Source: CAZFHA01 sp964518595
GTDB taxonomy: Bacteria > Bacillota > Clostridia > Saccharofermentanales > Saccharofermentanaceae
DNA length: 64,000 nucleotides
NCBI GenBank assembly: GCA_964518595.1
Contig: CAZFHA010000011.1
Span: 1-64,000 of the forward strand
Direction: 5' to 3'
The notes beneath the pieces were generated by a model, which was given only the letters and a program-made list of their open reading frames with translations, ran no database searches and was not told where the DNA came from. Positions within the stretch are counted from its first letter, which is position 1. Every line of letters starts with the position of its first letter. Made by a program: the position numbers and the translations under genes. Positions 36,101-43,002 of the stretch are shown here, in pieces.

Positions 36101-38708
36101 CTCTTATGGTTGTGGCTTTTTGGTTTAACTCAGCAATTGCGGCAGTTTTAGCATCCGCAATTGCTTGATCACTGATAGCTTTGTAAGCATTGTAAACTGC
36201 GGTCATTGCTGCTTCACCATTTGTTATGGCAGATGAAATACCCGTTAAGTTAGTCGCTGCATCAACGTTTCCTTTTGCGATCACGAGTTCCGCATCAATG
36301 GCATTAATTGCGTCTGTTTTTTGCTCTGGAGTTAATCCTGGTAACAGGTTGATGGCGTCTTTAAGTTCCGTCGCTTTTTGATCTAAACTATTTTTGGCAT
36401 TTATGATTGTTTGGTCGCTTTTAGCTTGTTGTGTATCAAATATCTGGGTCATCGCAAGGATACCAGCATCTTTGGCAGCGGTAATACTACTAATAGTAGT
36501 CGCTGCATCGACATTTGCTTTGGCTAGATTTAGTTCGTTTGTAATTGATGTTTTGGCCGCTAGTTTCTCACTGCTAGAGAGACCCGGAAGCGCATCAATT
36601 GCTGCTTTAAGTTCATCAGCTTTGGCATCTAATTCAGCTTTGGCCGCTGCCTTCTGAGCAGTAGCTGAAACAGTTGCAGTAATAGTTTTAGTTAATGTTG
36701 GTTCACTGGCAGCAGCGAAAGTAATGTTATATGTCCCTACGGTTGCATTGTAGCCGCCAATATTTGTAACATTGACTGTTCCGGCTGAAATGACCCCCGT
36801 TGCTTTATCATATAGCGCTACCTGAGCAGCAGTCTTAATACTTGCATCTGCAGTATCTACTAGATCAATTGCTTTGGTAAAATTAGATGCACTCAAAATA
36901 TAATTTGTACCCACTGCATAAGAACCATTATTCACAAGAATAACTCTTGTTTTAGTTGTGGTGTTATTGTCTGAATCTGTAACGGAATAGGTTAAAGGAT
37001 AGACACCAGCCACAGCTGTATTAATTGAAGCTGGTGTTACAGTAATATTTGTAAGCACACCATCTTCTACATCATTGGCACTAACGCCTGTCATGGGATC
37101 AAAGGGATCATTAAGATTAAGTTGAGTAAATCCTGGTGCGGTTATAACCGGTGGTGTATTGGTAATCGTTACCTGTATTGTGGTAGAAGTAGCCACACTT
37201 TCGGGACTGGTTGCCGTAATCGTGATAGTCACAGTCCCTGCCGCAATACCTGTTACTTGTCCACTGGCATCCACACTCGCAACACTATTATTAGAGGAAG
37301 AATACGTAAGTGTAGCATCACTTGGCGTGTAAGTTGATATAATGGGATTAGTTCTATTAATCCCGAAAGTCAAATCCGTTGACGATATAGTTGGTCTGGT
37401 TGACTTCGCAATCTTATAGTAGTTTGAAGTATTCCAGATTGAAGTTAACTCTGAAGATGTTCCAGTGAGTGCTGTTGTGTTTCCCGCCAAAAGTGTTACA
37501 CCATTAAAGGGAAAGGGCACAGTAGGAGGAACTGTAGCTACCCCTTTATCCCAAGCGCCAATATCAGAAGTAAAAATTTGTAACGCTTGATTGGTTGTGG
37601 ACCCAGAGCTAAAAGCACTGTAGGCAACGTTTTTATTTTCTATATTAAAATTGGTAGGTGAATTAAGAACTAATTTAGAATTGGCATTTTGGAAACGCAC
37701 GCCTCCACCGACACCTGCTCGATTTCCAATAAACTGAACATCGGCGCCTGGATTCACTGTAATTTCAGCTTTCTGCGCTTGATCCCCATAAGCAGGGCCT
37801 GCTAAATTAAGCAAAACAAACTTTGCGCCACTGTCGATTTGAATAATTGAACTAAAACTATCGCTTGTGATTACGCCGGTTGTGCTGCTATCTTTGTATA
37901 GTTTTACATCCGCATTTTTATGGATATAATATTCTCGAAAGTACAAAAAGATAGGCCAACTAGAATTACCTTTAATTTCAGTGATGGAATTTTCACCAAA
38001 ATGAACAACTGCGCCTACATTATTAGCGTCCCAAAAATTTGTACCTCCAGCACCAGGTTCGTTCATGACAACTTTTGAATTATCTTCAAACACAACCAGA
38101 GCCATGATTTCAGCAAAATCATCGTTATGTTTTAAAAACTCATTGTCCCCTCTAAAGAAAATACTTGGATTGCCTGCACCCGATATAATATGTGCATATT
38201 CCAATCCTGAGTTGATGGTAACACCATCTAGTAAAATATCCCAATAGGCACTTCCACTAGAAATTAAGGTAGATGCACTTGCTCCAGCTGTTTTTTCAAT
38301 TGTAATATTTCTTAATTGAAAAGTAGACGCCTGAGTTGCGCTATTGAGTTTAAACACATTACCATTTGCATGGGTTAATTTAAATCCATTACCATCGATT
38401 TGCAAACTTCGATTAATGCTGACAGCATATATGCTCGTTAGGTTAGTAGCCGTAAGAGTAATTGGCTGTGTCATTACAATCCTTTTAATCGCTGCATTTT
38501 CTACCGCAGCAACGAATTCAGTGGCACTCGCAACATTTGCGGTGGAAGCAACATCGTATGTTACCTCTACTCTAGGTGTTGGAGTTGCCGTGAGTACAAA
38601 TTCATGTGCTGCGTTAACAGATTGCATCATTACTGTACCCACTGCAAAAGACGAAATTAAAACAATAGCAGCCAACAAAAACTTAACATTCTTCATATTC
38701 TTCTTCAT
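30117..38708 (-). CDS. Giant wall-anchored repeat protein (beta-helix, Ig-like domains, 24 helical repeats)
   Basis: Surface protein of 2863 residues. A signal peptide (1-33) is followed by a beta-helix-like region (about 50-420; many short strands, pectin-lyase-like), a bacterial Ig-like domain (TYSSSNNSVASVDASGQVTG, about 468), and an Ig-like module (PGFTQLNLNDPFDPMTGVSAND, about 525) that recurs near the C-terminus (about 2670). Between lie 24 three-helix repeats of about 82 residues (690-2661), each with a core like AAIDALPGLTxEEK. The end is IPKTGD, a hydrophobic helix and RKRKEEK, a sortase signal. Repeats resemble DUF1542/Ebh-type rods. A GGAGGTG site 7 nt upstream supports the start. 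Monocistronic; a long adhesin or rod is likely. Confidence 0.87.
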   Translation of the reverse strand: MKKNMKNVKFLLAAIVLISSFAVGTVMMQSVNAAHEFVLTATPTPRVEVTYDVASTANVASATEFVAAVENAAIKRIVMTQPITLTATNLTSIYAVSINRSLQIDGNGFKLTHANGNVFKLNSATQASTFQLRNITIEKTAGASASTLISSGSAYWDILLDGVTINSGLEYAHIISGAGNPSIFFRGDNEFLKHNDDFAEIMALVVFEDNSKVVMNEPGAGGTNFWDANNVGAVVHFGENSITEIKGNSSWPIFLYFREYYIHKNADVKLYKDSSTTGVITSDSFSSIIQIDSGAKFVLLNLAGPAYGDQAQKAEITVNPGADVQFIGNRAGVGGGVRFQNANSKLVLNSPTNFNIENKNVAYSAFSSGSTTNQALQIFTSDIGAWDKGVATVPPTVPFPFNGVTLLAGNTTALTGTSSELTSIWNTSNYYKIAKSTRPTISSTDLTFGINRTNPIISTYTPSDATLTYSSSNNSVASVDASGQVTGIAAGTVTITITATSPESVATSTTIQVTITNTPPVITAPGFTQLNLNDPFDPMTGVSANDVEDGVLTNITVTPASINTAVAGVYPLTYSVTDSDNNTTTKTRVILVNNGSYAVGTNYILSASNFTKAIDLVDTADASIKTAAQVALYDKATGVISAGTVNVTNIGGYNATVGTYNITFAAASEPTLTKTITATVSATAQKAAAKAELDAKADELKAAIDALPGLSSSEKLAAKTSITNELNLAKANVDAATTISSITAAKDAGILAMTQIFDTQQAKSDQTIINAKNSLDQKATELKDAINLLPGLTPEQKTDAINAIDAELVIAKGNVDAATNLTGISSAITNGEAAMTAVYNAYKAISDQAIADAKTAAIAELNQKATTIRAAINNVEGATQADKEAARAELDAVLASGIASVNSSTTFDAITAEKDLSLAAMDAVLFDLEERVNDALRTAKDAAVATLDDRLAAAKAAVNALANLSPAEKAAAIQELDDAYLIAETAIYDATNTSQITAALNNGIRAFDAIVASATLLDAKNLAVTELEAKAAEIKAAIDALPGLTAQEKLDGKAAIDAELVTGTANIQAATTTTFVQGALNVSRAAMDQIYVDLEGTSIQALAAAKTNSVAELTQVAEDAKALIDALPNLSPAEKTAAKDAVDADLATAITAINAAPDLVAVATELNNGIFAIEANVQDAQLLDLKNAAIAELNAKALEASNAIDALANLSAAEKTAAKDAIAAELAAAITSVNGATTAIEIEDFVIAAEEAFTLEVQNATLLNEKNRAKEELTAKAVAIKAAIDLLPGLTPAERDTAKAAIDDELINGSAAIDAGTRIGEVLSALDISKAAMDSIYDNVSAISAQVLAAAKSDAITELQAAADAARAAIDALTNLTIEEKAAAKNAVSSDLNDAIAAVNGATTLEAIALAKDNGVIAINENVAEAELLNAKAGAIAELEERAEQIKVAIDALVGLSAEDKTAAKNAVDAARDSGIADVQAATSIAAVQAAQTAADAAMDKILSDLEAALAQELADAKTAAIAELDAKATQALADIDALTTLSASEKQAAKDAITAALNDATTAVNAANTVAEVTAAKDLGIATMDNLVQSATLEDAKLAALAELQAKATAVKNAIDALPGLTVQQKIDGKAAIDAELSTGIANINGATSVANVQTALGNSIDAMDTILADLVAISNETLAADKAAANAALNTAAQAAKDAIDALANLSVAEKAAAKAAIDAELATAITAVENATNPSEISTAKNTGLYAIQQELAAAELLNAKNAAKTELAQKALEAEAAINLLQNLTPAEKTAALDQIAAQKAAAITAVDAAKTISEVTDARNDGVGDFEQTVLDAQLLDAKNAAIANLQTSAQTAKDAIDALPNLTAQEKTDAKNAIDAELAAAIAAVEAATDVAEVQTALTDGTSAINQIVEAATLTDAKIGAKAELAATAQAAKDAIDALPNLTAQEKTDAKNAIDTELATAIAAVDAAVNITAIGTAVADGTAAINQIVDDATLADAKILAKADLEAKAQEVIAAINALSGLTDAEKAAGITAINNELSSGLAAIDQGTTLASVNGALATSTAAMDQILADLISTSNRVVEDARNAAIAALEQKAAEVKAAIDALPGLTDEEKIAGRALVDAELVLGLAAIRSATTLNEVNGALATSTTAMDNILLGLTNSSNQVIVNAKREALAELDANAAAAKAIINALPNLSTAERDAAIAAVDAALNTAKQAVSDATTPTEIGVALNAGNANIAEVVVEAQILDAKNGSTAALEQKAADVKAAIDALPGLTDEEKTAGKALIDAELVAGLAAINAGTSVLEIRAAETTSGANMDEIFISLSGTSAEVVAAAKAAAIAELNQNAEEAKRIINELTNLTPEERSAALAAVDSNLAAAIQAVNDAVTPSEVAVALNTGNADIATDVVDTQVQDAKNDSKAALQQKALDVKAAIDALPGLTDAEKAAGKALIDAELANGLAAIDAETTVLGVRAAATTSSAAMDQVLSDLLDQSNAVILAAKIAAMAELEQRATELKNTIDAMPGLNDEQRAAAKQAIDEELARGVIAINAGTTLAEISSATTAAKAAMEQVLSNLEAVQEAKNASKAALEQRATEIKNAIDAMPGLSDEQRAAAKQVIDEELARGIAAINAGTTLADVTAATTAAKAAMESVLPKPAILAPIFTEVKINDVLDLLSGVSAHDLQEGDITSKISVQGNVDMSSAGIYVVTYSVVDRDGNSASTTCVFLVNDGTFSADNNLIITAKGFELYDDEINKTDAEFVSLAKVRVYNVITQEWVSNPTISVDRGQVQGKKGVYEIRFTHNPSIVVTLTVLSRTKEIPKTGDTSALIGAPIVLVGVSLVLLAYLGRKRKEEKIG
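30727..36641 (-). repeat. 24-copy tandem repeat inside the giant protein gene
   Basis: About 5.9 kb of DNA encodes 24 copies of an approximately 82-codon unit. Two linker types recur: one ending AMDxIxxDL...S and one ending AINxIVxxAxLxDAK. Copies 15 and 16 share 59 identical nucleotides (32836-32894 and 33076-33134) exactly 240 bp apart, a sign of recent tandem duplication. Confidence 0.9.
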
Positions 38709-38797
38709 TATCTACACCTCCATTTTATAATTTCCTTGTTCACAATAGCCAAAATTACCATTATATATTCCCCCATAATAGTTTCTATGTGCTTTTA

Positions 38798-38826
38798 ACT
38801 TTATCACTCGCATATAGCAAAGTCAA
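38798..38826 (-). promoter_or_regulatory. Promoter of the giant adhesin gene
   Basis: On the minus strand a -35 TTGACT (38821-38826), 17-nt spacer and -10 TAAAGT (38798-38803) lie about 90 nt upstream of the start codon. The direct-repeat element abuts the -35. Confidence 0.65.
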
Positions 38827-38828
38827 TT

Positions 38829-38852
38829 AAATTTCACACAAATTTCACTTTT
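38829..38852 (-). promoter_or_regulatory. Direct-repeat regulator site, second copy
   Basis: The plus strand reads AAATTTCACA, CAAAT, TTCACTTTT: identical in all 19 fixed positions to 12106-12129. It ends 2 nt upstream of the -35, whereas in the vWA operon the gap is 14 nt, a difference of about one helical turn. This suggests binding on the same face of the DNA. Confidence 0.6.
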
Positions 38853-39058
38853 AAAATTATAAATAAATATAAATCAAAACAAATTATAAATTATAAAATA
38901 TAAACCATAAATACCAGTATAAAACAAGTATAATACCGATAAATAAAGCAAAAAAAAACGAAGTCTTCAACAAATTTTTCAGCTTATAAAGTGATGAAAA
39001 ATGATAAAATCACAGAAATTGTGAAGAGTTAGCTCACTCAGGACAAATAGTGCCGTCA

Positions 39059-39087
39059 TTTACAGTGCACGTATTATAAGCTAGAAT
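39059..39087 (+). promoter_or_regulatory. Probable promoter of the CAT-like gene
   Basis: TTTACA (39059-39064), 17-nt spacer, TAGAAT (39082-39087), about 105 nt before the ATG at 39194. The rest of the 485-nt gap 38709-39193 is very AT-rich (notably 38850-38960) and holds the giant gene's promoter and regulator site; no gene or RNA was recognised there. Confidence 0.5.
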
Positions 39088-39193
39088 ACCTTCATTAGTA
39101 TTTCTAATATTGTCATCAAAATAGCAACTACCCTCCTTCCAGAAAGAAAATATCCTTATTCCCCAGCCTCTTACCCGAGAAAGGAGTTTATCT

Positions 39194-39841
39194 ATGCTTG
39201 ATCCTGTCTATATTGATTTAGAAAACTATGAACGTTTAGATCACTTTAACTATTTTAGAAGTCTGGCTTATCCCTATGTGGGTGTTACGGTAAATGTTAC
39301 AATAACGGACTTTCTGTCTTGGACAAAAGAAAACCAATACCCCTTCTTTCTCTCTTTTCTCTGGTGCGTGAGTCAGGCCGCTAATGCAGTACCCGAACTT
39401 CGCCAAAGAATCAGAGAGGATAAAATCATAGAGTATCCCTTTTGCCATACCTCTCATACCGTTGCCAAAGATAATAATACCTTTGCTTACTGTATACTGG
39501 ATTGCCAGAAAGGTTTTTCTCAATTTATCATTGAAGGCAAGATTCAGCAGGAAAAAATCAAGCAATCTGGAACTATTGAAGAGGATGCCGCCGTTTCTGA
39601 GTCACTGTTTTTTATATCAAGTTTACCTTGGCTCTCCTATACCTCTCTCATTCAGCCTGTTCCGATGCCTAGTGATAGCAATCCCCGTATCACCTGGGGT
39701 AAGTTCTTTGACGCTGGTCCCAGTAAGCAGATACCTGTAACTTTACTATGTCATCACGGGCTGGTTGATGGCAAGCACCTAGGTGATTTTTATGCTGCTT
39801 TGGACAAGATAATAGCTGACTTAATCTTGGGCAGTACATGA
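39194..39841 (+). CDS. Chloramphenicol-acetyltransferase-family protein (type A CAT-like)
   Basis: Trimeric acetyl-CoA-dependent O-acetyltransferase fold, 215 residues, close to the CAT length. The N-terminal ENYERLDHFNYFR matches the CAT opening and the catalytic motif is TLLCHHGLVDGKHLGDFYAAL (His about 190), the CAT HHxxxDGxH box. SLPWLSYTSLIQP is the conserved internal segment. Many chromosomal CAT-like proteins do not confer chloramphenicol resistance, so a resistance phenotype should not be assumed. AAAGGAG lies about 10 nt before the ATG. It precedes a HipA-like kinase gene by 58 nt on the same strand. Confidence 0.85.
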   Translation: MLDPVYIDLENYERLDHFNYFRSLAYPYVGVTVNVTITDFLSWTKENQYPFFLSFLWCVSQAANAVPELRQRIREDKIIEYPFCHTSHTVAKDNNTFAYCILDCQKGFSQFIIEGKIQQEKIKQSGTIEEDAAVSESLFFISSLPWLSYTSLIQPVPMPSDSNPRITWGKFFDAGPSKQIPVTLLCHHGLVDGKHLGDFYAALDKIIADLILGST

Positions 39842-39899
39842 TTCTTACTATTCTATATGCTATGCTTGAAACAATTAAACGTTGGCTTGAGGTGGTTAA

Positions 39900-40961
39900 A
39901 TGGGAATGGATTTTAAACTAATGTGTGCCAATTACCATGTTGCTACATGGCAGGGGCAAGAGCTACAGATTATTGATCCTCAAAGACTTCCCTTATACTT
40001 TAAAAGAGATCCGAATCTCTTAAGGTGGCTATCTATCAGAGCGATTGATGCTCATCGGCCTCACTCTCGTTTGTTAAAAAAAGCTTTACGTCTAAGTGAA
40101 CAAGACGATATTCATACCGCATTGGTCGTTAATGGTGCCACTATCACGGATGCTTATTGGGTTAAACCCTTGGATAGCGCTCTAACCTATGAAGAAATTC
40201 TCTTTGATAAAAATTCCTTCGCAACTCTGGCTCTCTTGGGTACCTATGATAGTTTTAACTATGCAAGCCGAAAAGCCAATGAAAGAACACCCGAATTAAC
40301 CAATATTGGTAGCTTTGAAAAGAGCTGGCGTTTACGAAATAATCACTGGTGGATGTACAAAGCAGCCAACCATAACGAACTATTTTCCGAGTGGTTTGTT
40401 TGTAAGCTTGGCAAGGCACTGGGCATGAACATGGCTGAGTATGAACCAGGTCCTGAATACGCCAAATGTATTATGTCCACAGACTTTACCTTTCAAGGAC
40501 AGGTTAATTTTGAACCGGCTCATAGCCTTTTAGGTGATAATTTGGATTACATTTTTACTGCTACTACTTTGAGGGAACTATCACCCAGCCTTCTGCCCGA
40601 CTATATTAGAATGATTTATTTAGATACCTTGGTATTCAACCCAGATCGTCATACTTCTAACTTTGGCCTTCTGCGAAATTGGGATGGTCAGATTCTGGGG
40701 ATGGCACCCAATTTTGATAATAACTTAGCTTTAATAGCCAACGGGTACCCTAAAAATATTACCCGAAAAGAAGATCGTCTCATAAGTGACCTTCTGGATA
40801 TCCTCCAGTGGGACAATAGCCTAGTAAAATATTTACCGGAAGTATCGGAAGTAGTCGTCAAAACTATACTGGCTGAAATGAACATGAGGGTTCGTCGAGA
40901 GGAGATTACCCAATTCATTATGAATGGGTATAGGAGGATAAAAGAGGGCTTACAGGGGTAA
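39900..40961 (+). CDS. HipA-like kinase-fold protein
   Basis: Putative Ser/Thr or lipid-type kinase of 353 residues. WMYKAANHNELFSEWFVCKLGKALGMNMAEYE (about 151-181) matches the HipA nucleotide-binding helix. The catalytic segment is LVFNPDRHTSNFGLLRN (about 245), with the DxxxxN pattern, and MAPNFDNNLAL (about 267) replaces the DFG-like metal motif. HipA toxins phosphorylate glutamyl-tRNA synthetase and are normally paired with HipB; no antitoxin gene is here. The N-terminal 140 residues are not recognisable as the HipA N-terminal subdomain. GAGGTGG precedes the ATG. Not an obvious part of the CAT-like gene's function. Confidence 0.7.
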   Translation: MGMDFKLMCANYHVATWQGQELQIIDPQRLPLYFKRDPNLLRWLSIRAIDAHRPHSRLLKKALRLSEQDDIHTALVVNGATITDAYWVKPLDSALTYEEILFDKNSFATLALLGTYDSFNYASRKANERTPELTNIGSFEKSWRLRNNHWWMYKAANHNELFSEWFVCKLGKALGMNMAEYEPGPEYAKCIMSTDFTFQGQVNFEPAHSLLGDNLDYIFTATTLRELSPSLLPDYIRMIYLDTLVFNPDRHTSNFGLLRNWDGQILGMAPNFDNNLALIANGYPKNITRKEDRLISDLLDILQWDNSLVKYLPEVSEVVVKTILAEMNMRVRREEITQFIMNGYRRIKEGLQG

Positions 40962-41006
40962 TTCTGCCTAGCCAACTTTGATCCTCCCGCAGGATTCAGC
41001 TAATTA

Positions 41007-42983
41007 TCATAGTTCCACCACTACCATTTGATGGATGAATAGTTGCGGTATAGTACAAGTCAGCCGTCCCTCCTGATACTGGTAATCCAAGCGTTGTTTC
41101 TCAGGTGCCAAATAGACACTTTTCGGCTTTTCCATTAACTTGATTTCTAAAGGTATCTGATAGAGGGGAACTTGATCCTCTATCACTTCAATCCCCTTAC
41201 CCCTTAGAGAGGTATAGGCAAAGAGCAGATGTACCACCAATCTTCTGTCTTCCGGCTGCTTTTGCAAAGTAACAATGCCTCTGTCTGGAAGAGCTATAGT
41301 TAAGGTTTTTTCCTCGCCCAAGAGATAGTCAATAAGATAGAAAATCGTTTCCTTTAGATGAAGCGAACCTTTTTCAGCATAATCACTGAAAATTTTCCAG
41401 GAGCAGTAGAGGGTGTTTTGATTGCGAAAAATACCTGGGGCTAGTTTATCCGGATTATTGGGACTATGCTGATGGGAGCAGAAGGCGTAGGTACTGCGAT
41501 TAAAATAAGAATCTTCTTGATAGCCTAGAATTTCAGCCCCCCGATCTCTCACACGGTAACTAGGCTGATACATTACATAAGCATTCATGCCATTACGTAA
41601 AGGAAAGCAGGGTCGCAGATAATTGGGGCAATTACTATTCTCACCTAGGAAATCCACCCCAAAATCTAGGGCAAAAGCCGCCTTTCCCTTGGCTAATCCC
41701 GATTGACCGGTAGCTAATATTTTCCCACCTTTTCTAAGGTATTGCTTTAACTTTTTACTTAGCTCTTTATCCAGAGCAATATCATCAGGTAAAATAAGCA
41801 GGGAAAAAGCTTCAAAATCAGCTTGAGTGTCAATTATTTTGTAGAGATATTTCCCTTCTAATAGTATCCGATTCGCTCCAATATCGGCCAAGTTTTGCTT
41901 ATCCTTACCTACAGGCTCACTTTGACAGGCTTCGCTACTAAGTAGTCCAATATCAGCCACTAGTTCGCCCCTTTGGCACCAGCTCTCTTTAGCTTCTAAT
42001 ACTTTATAGGCTTGACCAATCAGGTCGTAGGTGCCTAAATTTAGCTCCCCTAGAGGATGGAGCTGATCTCCAATGGAACATTTTGCACCAAAGGCCAGTG
42101 ACAGAGAGGTTTCATAAAGTAAGGCATTAGGGTGTTTAAAACCGCCAAACTCTCCCCAACTGGTGTGAAATTTCCCTGTCATACCTAGAAAGTCTTTCCC
42201 TAAGGTGGTGGCATAAGCTGCAGACATGGGGAAATGATCGTACCCCCATCCTCCCGTGGGTAAACTCTCTAGCTCCAAATGACTATTGTAATTTACCAAA
42301 TCTCGCCGTCCGCGACTAATATGACCTGAGTTATGAAACAGGCTGGTCTGCGGATTATACTTGTCAATTATGGCTCTGGTTCTCTGGCAGTAATTAGCAT
42401 AAACCGTTTCTGCTAGAGCCATAATATCTTGAAGGTTTCGCGGATCACGGCCTTCCCTCAGCAGAGTATTTCGACAGTTTGCGCAGTAGCAAGGATGAAC
42501 CGAGGAGATATCTAAAAAGATAGCTGCCGGATTATAGCGGATCATAACCTCTTCGATTTGAGCCACCAGTAAATCAAGATAACCGCTATTATAGCAAAGT
42601 AAATGAAAGCCGGCTTCCCCGATAAAATCCGGCACCCAAGTAGTACTTTCATCACTATTTCTCACCAACCACTCTGGATGGTTCAGAGCCTCTTTTTCGT
42701 CCAGACCAGCGGATAGATAAACTGGTGAGGCAATACCGGCAGCTTTTAAGGCCGATAGTTGTTCACCTAAAAGATCAAAGTTTAGGTGAGGGTGCATCTG
42801 GTGAACCGCTGTGGGATGATAGGCGTAGCCATGATGGCATTTTGAAAATACAGTAATAGAATCTACGTGGCCAATTTGAAGTGCTTCTATAAAGTTCTCT
42901 TTCGCAAAATCTTTACCAATATTTTCTATTAGTGGAGAGGTATGAAAATCCAAGTGTACTTGCCTAAATCTAAGTTCTTTCAT
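41007..42983 (-). CDS. GHL6-type hypothetical glycoside hydrolase with beta-galactosidase trimerisation-like domain
   Basis: Cytoplasmic TIM-barrel protein of 658 residues. HLDFHTSPLIENIGKDFAKENFIE (about 11) and VFSKCHHGYAYHPTAVHQMHPHLNFDLLGEQ (about 48) are the signature of hypothetical glycoside hydrolase family 6 (GHL6), related to GH29/GH42 barrels. HPCYCANCRNTLLREG (about 163) holds a Cys cluster. DEKEALNHPEW and a C-terminal flavodoxin-like/beta part (about 375-560) follow. ATG 42983 starts at the conserved core; the only strong SD (43010-43015) is 25 nt away but a GTCGG/CCGAC stem in between could bring it close. Last gene of the glycoside locus. Bond specificity unknown. Confidence 0.78.
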   Translation of the reverse strand: MKELRFRQVHLDFHTSPLIENIGKDFAKENFIEALQIGHVDSITVFSKCHHGYAYHPTAVHQMHPHLNFDLLGEQLSALKAAGIASPVYLSAGLDEKEALNHPEWLVRNSDESTTWVPDFIGEAGFHLLCYNSGYLDLLVAQIEEVMIRYNPAAIFLDISSVHPCYCANCRNTLLREGRDPRNLQDIMALAETVYANYCQRTRAIIDKYNPQTSLFHNSGHISRGRRDLVNYNSHLELESLPTGGWGYDHFPMSAAYATTLGKDFLGMTGKFHTSWGEFGGFKHPNALLYETSLSLAFGAKCSIGDQLHPLGELNLGTYDLIGQAYKVLEAKESWCQRGELVADIGLLSSEACQSEPVGKDKQNLADIGANRILLEGKYLYKIIDTQADFEAFSLLILPDDIALDKELSKKLKQYLRKGGKILATGQSGLAKGKAAFALDFGVDFLGENSNCPNYLRPCFPLRNGMNAYVMYQPSYRVRDRGAEILGYQEDSYFNRSTYAFCSHQHSPNNPDKLAPGIFRNQNTLYCSWKIFSDYAEKGSLHLKETIFYLIDYLLGEEKTLTIALPDRGIVTLQKQPEDRRLVVHLLFAYTSLRGKGIEVIEDQVPLYQIPLEIKLMEKPKSVYLAPEKQRLDYQYQEGRLTCTIPQLFIHQMVVVEL

Positions 42984-43002
42984 ACAGATACGGTCGGCTT
43001 TC

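Noticed and set aside
30727..36641. Repeated DNA that could be taken for a CRISPR array or satellite
   Set aside because: The period of about 246 bp stays in frame and encodes helical protein repeats; there are no short identical repeats with unique spacers.
30343..38730. Many plus-strand open frames opposite the giant protein gene
   Set aside because: They are antisense shadows of an Ala-rich repeat gene, which seldom yields stops on the opposite strand; none has a ribosome site or domain.
39194..39841. Chloramphenicol resistance gene
   Set aside because: The fold and catalytic box are present, but no mobile-element context is seen and chromosomal CAT-like proteins often lack resistance activity.
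39900..40961. hipBA toxin-antitoxin module
   Set aside because: No HipB-like helix-turn-helix gene precedes or follows the kinase gene.
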